A stretch of 64,000 nucleotides of DNA. Origin: Phallusia mammillata. Taxonomy: Eukaryota; Chordata; Ascidiacea; Phlebobranchia; Ascidiidae. The notes under the pieces were generated by a model. That model saw nothing but the letters and a program-made list of their open reading frames with translations, was not told the DNA's origin and searched no databases. Made by a program: the position numbers and the translations under genes. The stretch spans positions 62,001 through 126,000 of the forward strand of contig QLIY01000270.1 of NCBI GenBank assembly GCA_003260075.1, written 5' to 3'. The first letter of the stretch is position 1; every line of letters starts with the position of its first letter. Positions 1 through 47,013 of the stretch are shown in pieces.

Positions 1-50
1 CTGGATGGGTAATTTTAACAAAAATAACTGGGATTTTAGGTTGATTTTAT

Positions 51-69
51 TGTTGTTGTTGTTGTTGTT
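51..69. repeat. (TTG)n microsatellite
   Basis: A simple run of TTG triplets, inside a fragment of the same repeat family seen at 9743-9930 (shared text CTAATAGCCCT). Confidence 0.7.
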
Positions 70-298
70 ATAAAACCTCACACTAACTCTAATAGCCCTA
101 ACTGTCAGCATTTTTTTCACGGATTCGAATCCAGGACACTCCCTGGGATGAATCCCTGCCCATATACAGACATAAACTGCATTTAAAATATTTCCCTTGT
201 GACACCTACCGGAAATTACCAGATCTGTGATATGAGTTCCTGTGTTAGAAGGTAGAGCTACTAACACAGGAAATTTTGGGAAATTTCCCAAGTAGCGT

Positions 299-390
299 AA
301 CGGAGTCTAGGCGTTTGCAATGCAATAATTGTTAAGCCAGCAATTTTTTTAGTCAGCAATTATTGCTATTGCAAACGCCTATGCTCTGTT
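299..390. repeat. Short foldback (inverted-repeat) element
   Basis: The arms at about 299-332 and 356-390 are near-perfect reverse complements sharing TAGGCGTTTGCAAT, so the segment can fold into one hairpin of about 90 bases. It lies just after a GGTAGAGCTACTAACAC end sequence at about 247-263, the same terminal sequence as the better preserved element at 22072-22360. Confidence 0.6.
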
Positions 391-458
391 GCGCCACTTA
401 ACGGAAATTCCCAAACATGTAATGCTTGTTATAGCATCCGTATATTTAAAGTTCCGTA

Positions 459-464
459 TTTATT
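459..464 (-). terminator. Poly(A) signal candidate for FABP copy A
   Basis: AATAAA on the minus strand about 225 nt past the stop codon at 688-690. It is the nearest such hexamer I noticed, and no transcript evidence is available. Confidence 0.35.
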
Positions 465-687
465 TTCAGGTAAACTACAAAATATATTTCAGCTAAGCGT
501 CACCTCAATATGCATCCCAGTAAAACTAATTGGCACAAAACAAACTTGACTATAACACACACACACACACCATTTCAAGCTAACTTTTGTAATTCAAGGG
601 TAAAAAAACAAAACAAATTAGACTCTAGTGAAACGACAATCAAATCTTCACTAGACTAAGAAAGAGTTGCTTTGTCTTGTCTTGTTA

Positions 688-1877
688 TCAGCTTTTGACG
701 TGGTAGAGCTTTGATACCACTTTGCCGTTGTCAATATCCAAGGTCTATGAACCAAAGTAGCATTCAAACATTTTCAGAAGACAGAGTATATTTTAGACTT
801 ACGTCCAATAGTTCTGTCGGTTTAAGCAGCTCTCTTATAAATTTATAGTCATGCCCGTCGTAGTTGAAACAAATCTTGTACTTTTTGTCGTTAATCCTTT
901 CTGGAACAGCCTATAAGAAAAATAGGCTACGCGTTCGGTTAATCTAGTCTAGAGCTTCGGACAAAACTTGAGGTGCGAATGATTTGTAATGTTGTAAGAC
1001 TTGAACTAATCGACATCGGTTAATCCAGACATTTTTTTGACCCAAACCAGTCCGGATTAATCAAGGTGTACTGTGCCTGAACCAAAGTCTGTAGCTGTTT
1101 AGCCCAAAATCGTGTGTTGTTATTTAAAAATAAACAGTATAAATTTACATTAACACGTTTTCCGTCCCATTGAACTAGGGTTGTAGTGCTTCCGATTTTA
1201 ATGGTGTTGCTATTCTTATTTTCTCCCATCTGAAGTGTCTCTTCTATTGTATTGTCGTCCACTTGATTCAGAATCAAAACGAATTGAAGCTGGTCCATGG
1301 CCTGTATCATTGCCTCAGGCATTCCTACATATAATATGCATAGAAACATAACACAACATAAAACATGCTTTAAATCAGGGCCCGTAACCTTTTTTGATTG
1401 CGGACAGTTTTTGAAACTAAATTTTTATCGCGGACCGGTCTTCAAAAAAATATAAATATTTAGCAATAAAAACACTTAAATTAGTTTATCATCCCCGGGA
1501 TACATGGGCAAAATGTTTTATAGCATTTAACCTGAAAAATTATACGGCCCGGTAACAAACTCCACGCGGACCGGTACCGGCGGTTGCCGACCAATGTTTT
1601 AAAGCATTTAACCTAAAAAGTAAACGGAAAAAGTATACAAAAAGTATATTTTCAAAAAAATGTACACTATATTTCAGAGTAATAACCTATAATTTTAAAT
1701 ATAATCGGATACTTAAACACGAACTCGGTAATAGTTTTTTTAATAATAAAATATTTTATTTTGTGCACTGCAGATAAATAATTACTATTTGTCATGACAC
1801 GACAACTTACCAATAAGTTGCAATAATTCAACTCCATTTTCGGCTCGAGTTCTTTTCCATGTTCCAGTGAAAGCCAT
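688..1877 (-). CDS. Fatty-acid-binding protein, copy A (4 exons)
   Basis: Small cytosolic lipid carrier of the FABP/CRABP family, which binds a fatty acid or retinoid inside a ten-stranded beta barrel. Coding exons on the minus strand are 1811-1877, 1149-1324, 803-910 and 688-744 (67, 176, 108 and 57 nt). This is the classic four-exon FABP layout with intron phases 1, 0, 0. The joined protein is 135 residues against about 132 for the family. It starts MAFTGTWKRTRAENG, the family N-terminal signature with the conserved G-x-W, followed by the helical lid (GMPEAMIQAM), and ends NGKVVSKLYHVKS. The usual C-terminal R-x-Y carboxylate-binding motif reads K-L-Y here. The next gene upstream is a paralogue with the same exon pattern. 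The ligand cannot be told from sequence. Splice sites are consensus GT-AG. Confidence 0.9.
930..1073. mobile_element. Short pogo/Tc1-like element in FABP-A intron 2
   Basis: The segment carries GGTTAATC and TCGACATCGGTTAATCC near one end and CCGGATTAATC near the other. It shares an internal stretch (GATTTGTAATG, ACTAATCGACATCGGTTAA) with elements at 22028-22510, 26187-27060 and 27822-27981. It is non-autonomous with eroded ends. Confidence 0.55.
1376..1596. mobile_element. hAT-type MITE in FABP-A intron 1
   Basis: An inverted copy of the element at 51015-51249, sharing CGGACCGGT, GGCCCGGTAACAAACTCC and GGCGGTTGCCGACCA. Flanking 8-mers CTTTAAAT and TTTTAAAG agree at 6 of 8 positions, as expected for an old 8-bp target-site duplication. 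Confidence 0.7.
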
Positions 1878-3797
1878 AATGTTTATCTTTATTATGTTTT
1901 ACTTGCAGTCTACTGTAAAAACTAGGAATCACAATTCGAATGAATATTAAGAGCATGTTTATTCACAATCATACTGTTTGAGTGCAAATGAATATGCCAT
2001 TGCAGTCGACTGGACTAAGCAACATAAAATCCGCCAGTCTTTAAACTTTAAATTCAAACACAACTAGATTTAAACAATGCAGAAGTTTAGGCTAAAACCA
2101 CATTCATTCTTGACGGTAAATGTAAAGTATGACTTAATTTCAAATTCATATTGATGTTTTAACACACTGCGACCTATCGCTTGCTGTATTAAAATGTTAG
2201 CATCGGTCTCATATAATAAACTGTCCTGCTATCAGTTAAAGCTGTCAATGCCTCTCAACATGCAGCAAATTGATTGAATGCTAATCACCTGGCCAATTAG
2301 TTTATGAACCAATCCAACTTACAGTGAACGTAAAATTGAACCCTTTCTTAGTTATATGCATTGTGCTATGGAACAGAAAGAACGAGCCAACACTTAAATT
2401 TCAATTGTATTTGTCCTTCGTGCCTTTTTTGTGCTTGCACCTGTGAAGTGTTGTTTTATTTGTTTTTCCTTGAGAGCCATTGCCTTAAAAGTCTATTGAG
2501 CAGTCAGAGGTAAACTTGTTGAGAATACAAATAAAGGTACAAATGAGGTAACGTCTGCCATTGCCAATACGTAATGTGTTTCAAAACCAACTAGATAAAA
2601 AAGTTACATTTTCCTTACAGCAAACGACAAACCACTATTATGTGTAATGTATAGGGACCCACAATAAGCGTTCTGTGCGAGACTAGAGGTCTTTTGTAAA
2701 ATTTTGAAAGCAAACATGATCTCGCCCAGTCGCGTTTGTGATCAAACAATGACGCTTGGCTTATGGACTGGTTATGCGAAATCGGTGAAAAGTCAAGTGA
2801 AACGATTTACCAATATTGACCAATTACAGAGCAGCAATGAGCGTACCTAGCACAAAGTGCTGTACAGCTTTGCGTATATTTGGCCCTTTAACGTCTTAGT
2901 GACGTTTCAAAACTGCCAAATTTTGACATGAAATGTCCTTTTGCTGGACTGAAGACTTCTGTCTTTATTTTAATTTAAACTGCTGGGTAAATAGGTGTTA
3001 CCTTTTAGCATAGGGTTTTAAGTTGTGCGGGACAATGCTGCTAACAGATCAAATTGGTAAAAATTTAGTTTAAATGTTGCATGCAAGTTTAAATGCTGCA
3101 TCAGTTGGTAAAAATCAAATGTAGTCTAAATGTTGTCTACAATATACTGGCTCTGCAATATAAATCATTACCATTTTTGTGCCACACCCCCCCCCCGTTT
3201 AAATGTTGCATGCAAGTTTAAATGCTGCATCAGTTGGTAAAAATATTTCTTTGGTAATTATTTCTTATCCCCAATTTAGCAGTATTCAACAAGGGTGTGT
3301 TTAATAATTGTGTCAGAAAATCACTGCTTAAAGCAAATAAAGCAGTGTTACGGACATAAGCACCCACAGCAGACTCACGTGTGCGAATGTAAGGAACAAA
3401 GTTCATGCAGGTATAACCTCTTACGTCAAACAAACATCGTAGCTTTGGTACCACTTTTCATATCCACGTGTCGTTGGCATGACAAAACATTTACCTTATA
3501 ACTAGGGACACCAATAATGTTCCTATGTGTTTCTTCGTTTATAATAAGTAAGTACAATATTTCATATTTCGCTTGTCTTTCATTTAATTGCGCATCGCAT
3601 TATTGCACATGACAATAGCACGTATTTCAAAAGTTCTTATTCCAAAAACAACATGCAGGACAATTACAGTGAAAAATACGACTCTTTTGGACCTAACCTT
3701 TTTTTATCACACAGTGAAAGCACCCATTTCGGTTTAGTACGAGCACACAAAGATTACATCAAAGCTTAGGGCCAATTGTAGAACAGAAGTTGAACTT
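1878..3797. other. Intergenic spacer between the two FABP genes
   Basis: No supported gene. It contains the 3' flank of copy B, a local duplication around a C run (3065-3245) and a 26-base segment at 1980-2005 that recurs exactly at 8868-8893. The open frames here are short and lack family features. Confidence 0.6.
3065..3245. repeat. Local duplication split by a 10-base C run
   Basis: About 48 bases at 3065-3113 are repeated at 3197-3245, on either side of pure C at 3187-3196. This is the recurring copy, homopolymer, copy pattern that I read as an unmerged haplotype overlap. Confidence 0.7.
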
Positions 3798-4623
3798 TTA
3801 GCTTTTGGTGTAAATGAATTTTCCGACGACTTTTCCGTTGTCCAAATCGATAGACTGCAAAACAGAAAAAAATATTGACCGAAATTTCTGGTGAAACTAA
3901 TTCAATATTGTGCACATAATGTTTAAATTAATTGACCCATTTGAAGCAAAAACTTGGCAAAAAATGTAAAATGACAGTATGTATTTATATGCAAGTTTTA
4001 GCCTGTTTATGCAAACAGTTTGTCTAAATCAATTTTTTAACGAAATTGCACATAAAAATTTAGGATTTTAATTTTCGCTTTGCCTAATTTGTTAGTTACG
4101 TCACGACATGCTTACGTCAATTAGTTGGTCGCCCACAACTTCGCGCGTGGCTTTGTAGTTGACACCGTTAAAGTCGAATTCGGTGTTGATTTTGTTGGCA
4201 CCTCCCGAAACAGGCACGCACTGATAAAACATAGAAATAAATTTAAATATGTTGTAGTATTTCTATGGTGGAGCTGAAAAAATTCAGGGTTAAATTCGGG
4301 ATTTTTCTTACCTTTACCATAGCATCGTTCCATTGTTTTAATTCACATTCTTTGCCGAGGGTCATTATGGTTTTGTTTTCTTTTGTACCAACTCTATGAA
4401 GCTCCTCAAAGGTGTCACCGTTCTGTTTAATATCTAATACAGCCTCAAGACCTTTCACTTTTTCGATAAATTCATCAGGCATTCCTAAATTGAAAGACAG
4501 TTCACTGTAGCTGATTAGGATAAGCAGCGTTATAACAACCTATTTACTCTACCTACCAATGTGTTTTAGAATTGCCAAGCCATTTTCGGTTCCAGTTCTT
4601 TTCCAGACTCCAGTGAAAGCCAT
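3798..4623 (-). CDS. Fatty-acid-binding protein, copy B (4 exons)
   Basis: Second FABP-family gene, head-to-tail with copy A about 1.9 kb away, so the two are a tandem duplicate pair. Minus-strand coding exons are 4557-4623, 4312-4484, 4116-4220 and 3798-3854 (67, 173, 105 and 57 nt), giving 133 residues with the same intron phases as copy A. The protein begins MAFTGVWKRTGTENG, has the lid segment GMPDEFIEKV and ends NGKVVGKFIYTKS. Compared with copy A the first and last exons are well conserved while the middle strands have diverged strongly, which suggests different ligands or expression rather than recent redundancy. The C-terminal R-x-Y position reads K-F-I, so both the arginine and the tyrosine of the canonical ligand-carboxylate motif are absent. 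Cytosolic; no signal peptide. Confidence 0.9.
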
Positions 4624-4732
4624 TGCAAATCGATGTTTATTTTTGACAAATTAAACGTTATATTTCTATGTCTGAACGAAAACAGCTGTGATTAAAAACA
4701 TCCTCAGACAAAAATTCTGACAATACTTCTTG

Positions 4733-4741
4733 CTTATAAAA
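4733..4741 (-). promoter_or_regulatory. TATA-like box upstream of FABP copy B
   Basis: The minus strand reads TTTTATAAGC about 110 bases upstream of the start codon at 4621-4623. A transcription start about 30 bases downstream would leave a 5' UTR of roughly 80 bases. Position and sequence are compatible with a TATA box, but this is inference only. Confidence 0.3.
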
Positions 4742-5027
4742 TGCACATAATAAACTAACATCAAATTATGGCCCCATTTTTAAACCGTTTATTATACAAT
4801 AGCAGTCAATCATTCAAAAACAGCATTTCATCGATTTTTTATATTTTTACTAGAATTGGGACGATTGCAAAAGCGGCCACACCTTACTGCTGCTGATTTT
4901 AACAACGTGGCAAATCGCAGCGCTGCACGCAGTTATACGTTAACCTGGGTCAAAGATGATTGGGCAAATTTGGTCAACAAAGCACATGTGTGCAGTACCC
5001 TAACCTTGACTAGTTTATGGTGTAAAC

Positions 5028-5451
5028 CAGGGGTGTACAACCTTTTCGCTATGACAGCCACATCGCAGATACTTACTTCACCAATGGCCTCCAAGCGTTT
5101 GCTCGTTTTTGCTTCAGTATTGCTTATGTTTAGACATAGATTTTTTTATGACGTCATCATATGTATCATGACGCTCGTAGCGCCTGCTTTTTCTTATTGT
5201 TTGCACACAATAGGCTTACAAAAAGTCGCACAACGCACATGGCTATAAGGCTGACAATACTCGTTCCAGTGCCACAAAATCTTTTAGGGCTGTTTCAAAA
5301 TGAAATTATTTGGCAAAAGAGTTTTGTAGTACATGTCTTTTAATACCGCACGAGCGTCATGATACATATGATGACGTCATAAAAAAAGACCGCACAAACT
5401 CGTCTCTGCAGCCGCATATGGCCTATCACGGCCGCAGGTTGTGCACCCCGG
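5028..5451. mobile_element. Non-autonomous hAT element with perfect 8-bp duplication
   Basis: Ends are CAGGGGTGTACAACCT on the left and AGGTTGTGCACCCCGG on the right, which are inverted repeats. The flanking 8-mers GTGTAAAC (5020-5027 and 5452-5459) are identical, the hallmark of hAT insertion. Inside, two 38-base arms at 5141-5178 and 5350-5387 are perfect reverse complements, so the middle can extrude a long hairpin. There is no transposase coding capacity. Confidence 0.88.
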
Positions 5452-7248
5452 GTGTAAACGCATTCATAAAATGGTGCAGTTGCATTTACAATATGACATC
5501 ATAAATAATATTAGAACGCAATTTATCAACCTGATCATTATGCAAAAAAAAGTGTCATTGTAACTTGTACGGTTGCCTCAGATTTTGATGAATTTGCACT
5601 TTTATATTTTGTTGACTTAACAAAGTTGGTTAGGGCTGAGTTTAATCACGCCATATAGTGGTTTTGATGGTGCCAAGTCACATTGTTAAAGATTTACGGA
5701 ACTGATATAATATTGAAGTAGGTCCAAAGTGCCTTACACACAGCTTATTGGCATATCTACCCCGCTACAAATAAGGCGATGCTGTGATAGTTTTTAAGCT
5801 GAAATTAGTAAACCTAATTTGGTTGGCCCAAGAACTGCTAACACCTTTAAATACAAGAGTTTTGGAAACCGTAACAAACTGAGTTTTTTCATGTCGAAAT
5901 AACATAAAAAAGAACAAAAATGTGTTTATAAGCTGTAATGTTCATTAAAGTCTCTAAACTTGGTAGAAGTCGGTTTAGTGTGCAGCATCAAATCAAACCC
6001 CAAAACGTAATACCCATAATCCAAAAGAAAATAGCAAATCAAGTCAACCTGTGTTCGACAAACTTAAAAAAGTCAAATGCCACTGAACTTGTCAATTCAT
6101 GTCCAAAAACAAAACAGAGGGCCTTTGGTTACAGTAACAGGTGCCTTTTATGCTGAGGTCAGCAGGTTTTGCTTCCTACCTTTACGCTGCCTTACACAAT
6201 TGTTAACATATTTTACCCTAACTGTATAGAACTGGCAAACAATACCAATTGGATGTTCATAACCTCGAAATCGCCTAAAACACAGTATATTTTCCTTTCA
6301 CGCTGTCACGCTTGTTTCGCGCTGGGCGTTGGTGCAAAGATCAGTTACACCAGCCAAAATGAACAAAAGAAAACGAGTTCAGGCAAAAAAGTCTTGCAAA
6401 TATCAGTAGGTGGACGAAACACACCACAAATGGACGACAACGAGCTGAAGACATTGAAGAATTAACAACAGAAGAAAATACTTCAAAAGAAAAAAATTAT
6501 AAGAAAATTTTCACGACCGCAGCGAGTAGTATGCTTTTTTATGCAAAGTTGCTTTAGGTGATAATAAAGTAATTTTGTAAAGTAAAATTTTTTCAGGTGA
6601 AATAAAGTAATTTTGCAGTGTTTCCATAAAAATTTGCATCTTTTAGGCTGGGTTTAAACACGTTTTTAATTTGCATTATATGATGTTTTAACAGTTTCTC
6701 TAACACAAAAAATTCAACTTAAAGGGAATTTCGTTCTAACGTTTGAAAATTATAAATCAAATTGGTAAGCAATTTCCAAAATAAAAACATATCATAGTGT
6801 TTTCGATGGAAAAAAGACGCGTCTTTAGGCAGTATTTTTCATACAAAAACACTGACAACTTCGATCTGTAAGGGACATAAATATTGAATATTGGGGAATG
6901 GCATCATACAACAATCAAAAACGCACACAAGAGAAACCACGGTCAGTATTGGACAAAAGGACATTGTAACGTAGGAGGCGAACACTTTAGCTCGGTTTTA
7001 ATACATACCTGATAGGAGTTCTGTCTTTTGAAAGATGGTTGACGTTTATTACTGATAACAAACAGCTTATATATGTAAAAATCGGTTCCACTTTTTTTAG
7101 AACAAGACACAAATTTGTGCTTATAGGACAATGTTGGTTTTATAATTGCCCAAATATAAACCATAATCCGCGTTTTTAAATTCTTTAAAACAAGTCGAAA
7201 CCTTATTTTATTTGTAAGGAATCGACTGACCAATAAATTTCCTACCTC

Positions 7249-7261
7249 ATTTTTATTTATT
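7249..7261 (-). terminator. Poly(A) signal candidates for GNB5
   Basis: Two overlapping AATAAA hexamers on the minus strand about 490 bases past the GNB5 stop codon at 7752-7754. Plausible, not proven. Confidence 0.3.
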
Positions 7262-7751
7262 TTATAATCTAGAAAAACCTTTAAACAAAGTTTTATAAAT
7301 GCCTAATGGTCAACGAAATTGGGAACCACATGAGTGATTATCACCTTGGAATCGCATTTTTGCAAAACAAATGTCAACGCGTATACCTAACCAAAAGTAG
7401 TTCTGTCCAACGATCGTATTAATACAATAAAGATTACGCAATACAACCTACAAAAAACTCAATAAACTGTTGCAAAAATGGGACTATACGCACACAATAC
7501 GCGGTTGGTCTAAGTCTACAAAAACCCAACACTTGACGAGAAAAACAAAAAAATAACAATTCGCTTCATTTGCCTTCGACCTGAAATGGAATAAAGGAAA
7601 TAAACGATTCTTATTCTAATAGGTCGGCTGAAAAATATTTTTGGAAACACTGCTGATGGAAACGAGTAGTTACTGCCGCGAACTGGACCACTGATCGATC
7701 CACTTGACGTAGCAAACATGACAAAGCAATATCGACGTGACTCAGCAAACT

Positions 7752-17221
<9,470 letters not shown>

Positions 17222-18214
17222 TGCAAGCGTTTGTTGCCAAAACTTCGGGCGGCTTTGGTGCTTTAACGATTTGCAACGCACCTGGCTGTTATAAAACAAA
17301 ATCAAACCGAAAAACAAGCTGCTTGCTCTTCACATTTAATTAATTTTTCGATTCAATCTGTCTTGCTCTTTCTACGAACTCGCTTGACCGGCGTATCAAT
17401 ATTGTCGCTAGGTGCCGCTTTCTCGGATGCAGGAAGTAGGCGCCGCGCGGTTTATTTTTTAAACCCAACCGGGGTCACTTTATAACGGCAACATTTTCGG
17501 CAAGCTAGATCTGAATAATGCATCACTCAAATTAATAGAGACAACAACAATCACCCAACAAATTTTTAGTGTCCAAAATCTAAATTTCGACCTTTTTGAG
17601 CTGGTATGCAAAATTCTGATGTCAACAACCCTCCTTCTTGTACCCCTACTATGTTTTATTAAAAGTTAGATAAAGATTGCAAAGCATATTTTCCAGTGAA
17701 GCGCATGGGCAACATCTTTCAAGATGCACATTGTGACTTCGATTACCCACGGGTTTTTTTTCGGTGTCCTTGCTGTTCACTCAACTGTCCAACAATGGAA
17801 CTGTGATGATTTAGTGACAATGCAAATAAAATTTTTACTTGACTTGATTTTTTTATAGTAGCTTGCGCACAGGTCTAATTGATTGCAATTTCATCATGCC
17901 AAAACCTCTGGTTCGTGATTAATTATGCTTACCTGTTCGAAAAACTGTTGATGCTCAAAACCAGTGGTAAGTATACTCAAATGGTAGCCTAGTCCATGAT
18001 GACCTTTTTAAAGAACATATAGTCCATCCGATAGCCATTATGTTTGATTGTAAACTGGAAATAGTTGCACACTTATTGAATATTCAGTACCATATTGTTT
18101 CGAATCAATATGATATTTATGTTTTAAAGCAATATATTTCAAAATTCAAACCACTAAGCTTGTTGTGAGTGCTTTTTCATCCTTACTTGACGATGTGGGC
18201 CATGATATACTTCT

Positions 18215-18420
18215 AATTAAAATAGTGGTATATGGCCTGAAACGAGTTGAGAGTCACTGCTCAGAATAAGACAGTTTTTACGAAAAGTGACTGCCCAAAC
18301 TGGCTTCACCAGTCCCCCCCCCCAAAATAGTGGTATATGGCCTGAAACGAGTTGAGAGTCACTGCTCAGAACAAGACAGTTTTTGCGAAAAGTGAATGCC
18401 CAAATTGGCTTCACCAGGGG
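18215..18420. repeat. Duplicated segment around a C run
   Basis: About 98 bases (18215-18313) repeat at 18324-18420 with a few mismatches, separated by pure C at 18314-18323. Confidence 0.75.
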
Positions 18421-18787
18421 CTGGCTAACAGTGAAGCTGTTATAAAACTGACTACATTTTAGCAGAATATGATTCGACTGCAGAGAAAAGGGTTTATTAA
18501 TTTAAATCACAGAAAAATGCGTATACAGAAGAGAAAAAATAAATACGAGAGAGAAATTAAACGCATTACAACAAATGGAAACTTTCACAGCCCAAGAATT
18601 TTCCAAAGCGAGACACCGTCGTCAACCAACACACCAGATTTAATGGATTCATCCGCACTTTAGTGATAAATAGATTTTTAGATGCTGAAATATACTTCAA
18701 AGACACTAAGCACATACACACAGCCAATATTGCTTGAATGGCTTTAAAGCTAGTTTTGCGATCAGCAAAAGTTCTGTAAGTTGTATG

Positions 18788-19085
18788 CCAGTAGTTTATT
18801 TGACCCGTTTGTAGCCAGTTAACGGGTTAAGAGAATACGCGATTTTGCCCTAAAATGCATTTGCGTGCAAAATGGGTTAAAGAAAACTCTTTCAACACTG
18901 TAGCATTCTATGAAAATTAAAGCAGTGATTTCCCCCCCCCCCCAGTAGTTTATTTGACCCGTTTGTAGCCAGTTAACGGGTTAAGAGAACACGCGATTTT
19001 GCCCTAAAATGCATTTGCGTGCAAATTGGGTTAAAGAAAACTCTTTCAACACTGTAGCATTCTATGAAAAATAAAGCAGTGATTA
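18788..19085. repeat. Duplicated segment around a C run
   Basis: About 143 bases (18788-18931) repeat at 18944-19085 with a few mismatches, separated by C at 18932-18943. It lies just beyond the TOPBP1 stop, so the true 3' flank is shorter than it looks here. Confidence 0.75.
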
Positions 19086-19220
19086 CGTAGGCTTAATTCC
19101 TGTCTTAAATAAACTCTTCAAAATCAGTTGAATAATTGAATTCATAAAGTTGCCCAATCCTAATTTTTACGTTTGCCTTTATGTAAGGAATTGTACACAT
19201 TATCAATGATTCCGGAAGGC

Positions 19221-45041
<25,821 letters not shown>

Positions 45042-45258
45042 TTTTAGCTTCGGTAAAGTGAATTACATCGGAAGATGACGAAACAAAACAAAAATTTTTT
45101 CATAAGTTTTACTATTTTTAAGTGTAATACAAACAAAGGCTGTTCGTCAGATTGTATCCTGTATCCAGAATATAATGTCAGTGTGTCAAAAATATATTTA
45201 GAATAACGCCAACATTAAGGAATAACCTGTTTTTTTCTAACTTCCAGTCCAACTTTCA

Positions 45259-45482
45259 CCAGAGAGAAGCCAGCGCCCAATCGCTTTACGCTAAAACTAA
45301 AAAAGATGCGATACTGAAATTTGCACACAATATTCTACGCTTTTAAAGCTTTTCAGCGCACAAACTTTCGAAAAAAAAATATTTTTCAGTTATTAATACG
45401 CGTATTTTGAAATTAATATTCAACAATATGAACGTCNTTTTTAGTTTTAGCGTAAAGCGATTGGGCGCTGGCTTCTCTCTGG
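45259..45482. mobile_element. Foldback element with long terminal inverted repeats
   Basis: The outer arms (CCAGAGAGAAGCCAGCGCCC... through TAAAACTAAAAA, about 45 bases) are perfect reverse complements. Flanks TCCAACTTTCA and TCCAACATTCT agree at 9 of 11 bases, suggesting a 9-11-bp duplication as in Mutator-like elements. The n at 45437 is at the inner edge of the right arm, so the middle may be incomplete. Confidence 0.7.
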
Positions 45483-46750
45483 TCCAACATTCTATTTCAA
45501 AAATCAAAGATTATTGTTGTGAAAAAATTCCCGCCGTGGTATTTTTTGTAAATGGATGAGTGAACAGTTTTTGCCGAAAAAAATTAAAAACAAACACGAT
45601 ATTTCAGTTTTTTATCAACATAAATTAACACCGTCAGAACAGATTTGATGCTTTTAAAACTCCTTGCTTATCCAACTTCAATTTCGATCTCTGATTCTTG
45701 GAATGGTCGACCAAAGTCAAGAGGAGTTCAAGTAAATTGTATTGTAGGCTAGGAAATTATTTGCATGAAGTTGCAATTTTTGTGTTGTTTTATGTCCAAT
45801 AAAATGTCCTTTTATTAGCATGCATTTCTCAAAATATAACGATAGGGGAATCCCAGTTTGATACGTGACCTTAGCGAATTTTGCCACAGTTTTTCAGTTT
45901 TTGCCACTCGATTAAAAATGATGAAATGAATTTCGAAACATGCTAGGCGCAGCTCTGAGCACAGGCCGCTGGCGAGAGAACAAAGAGAAAAAAGCAAATG
46001 GGCAATCAGTCATGCGATTACGTAGCGATTTGCGTGAAGTTTCCTGGTTAGATCTAAGACTGACCAAGACAACAGTCTATTGCTATTCTAAATGGCGGTT
46101 TTGGTTCTCTAGTCGTGAGGTCAAAACGTTTCGTTCTGGTTGATTTTGTCATAGTTCTGTTCCATACCGTAATCCAAAAATCTACTGGTTTGTTTTACGA
46201 TATATTTTATTTAGATTTCAAGTAGAACATTTGTTTCTCGCGTATGTTCTCTGAAAAAAAGGTGGCAAATTTGGCGTTGTTATGGAAACCACGCATTGGA
46301 ACAAATTGCGCTTTGTTTATCTGTGAATTTGGCCAACGATGTGTCATCAAACTGAGTTCGATGAGGCAATAGCGACGCGATTATTAAAGCAGCTGCAAGA
46401 ATGCCAAATAATCGATTGTTGAGCTCAGCGGGGCAGTGCTTGGTGTAGCAGTAAAAAAAGCTTTTCCCAAAGTCGAATCGTGCCTGCTTTAAGAGGTTCG
46501 TCATGCAGTTAGCGTAGGAAATGAGTCACACACTACGCAATACCATCAGCGTATAGTCTCATTAAACAATATACCATCGGTTGCTTGGTTGGTTGCAGCA
46601 AGCTCTGCTAGACTAAACAAGACAAAAGTTCTGATTTTGTTGAGTTTTGTCTCCTGGGATATCTCAGTCATCAGTTTGGAGTCTACAAAGTAGAGTTGTG
46701 TGAAGTAAGAAAGGCCAGAGGTAAAGAGAAGTTTACTAGAAACAGAAAGA

Positions 46751-47013
46751 CCGCGCTAGCAACAAAGGAAAAGAAGTTTACCACTTTCTCAATGACTAGA
46801 TAGGGTTTTTACTTTTCAATTAGTACTATTGTTTAACAAGTGATATAGTGTCAACCATATTGGATTTTATTTTACTCCCCCCCCCCGACCGCGCTAGCAA
46901 CAAAGGAAAAGAAGTTTACCACTTTCTCAATGACAAGATAGGGTTTTTACTTTTCAATTAGTACTATTGCTTAACAAGTGATATACTGTCAACCATATCG
47001 GATTTTATTTTAC
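46751..47013. repeat. Duplicated segment around a C run
   Basis: 46751-46876 recurs at 46887-47013 with a few substitutions, separated by C at 46877-46886. Confidence 0.78.

Larger units (their letters stand above)
4624..7751. other. Intergenic spacer between FABP-B and GNB5
   Basis: Apart from the hAT element at 5028-5451 and the probable GNB5 3' UTR at its left-to-right end, I see no gene. Open frames in this stretch have no recognisable domain and no splice-consistent extension. Confidence 0.55.
17222..19220. other. Intergenic spacer between GNB5 and TOPBP1
   Basis: About 2 kb with no supported gene. It contains GNB5 5' flank and two haplotype-type duplications, each split by a C run. 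An upstream open extension of GNB5 exon 1 exists to about 17317, but the family N-terminus fits the ATG at 17219-17221. Confidence 0.6.

Noticed and set aside
4856..5248. 130-codon plus-strand open frame upstream of FABP-B
   Set aside because: It runs into the hAT element at 5028-5451 and has no domain. Chance frame.
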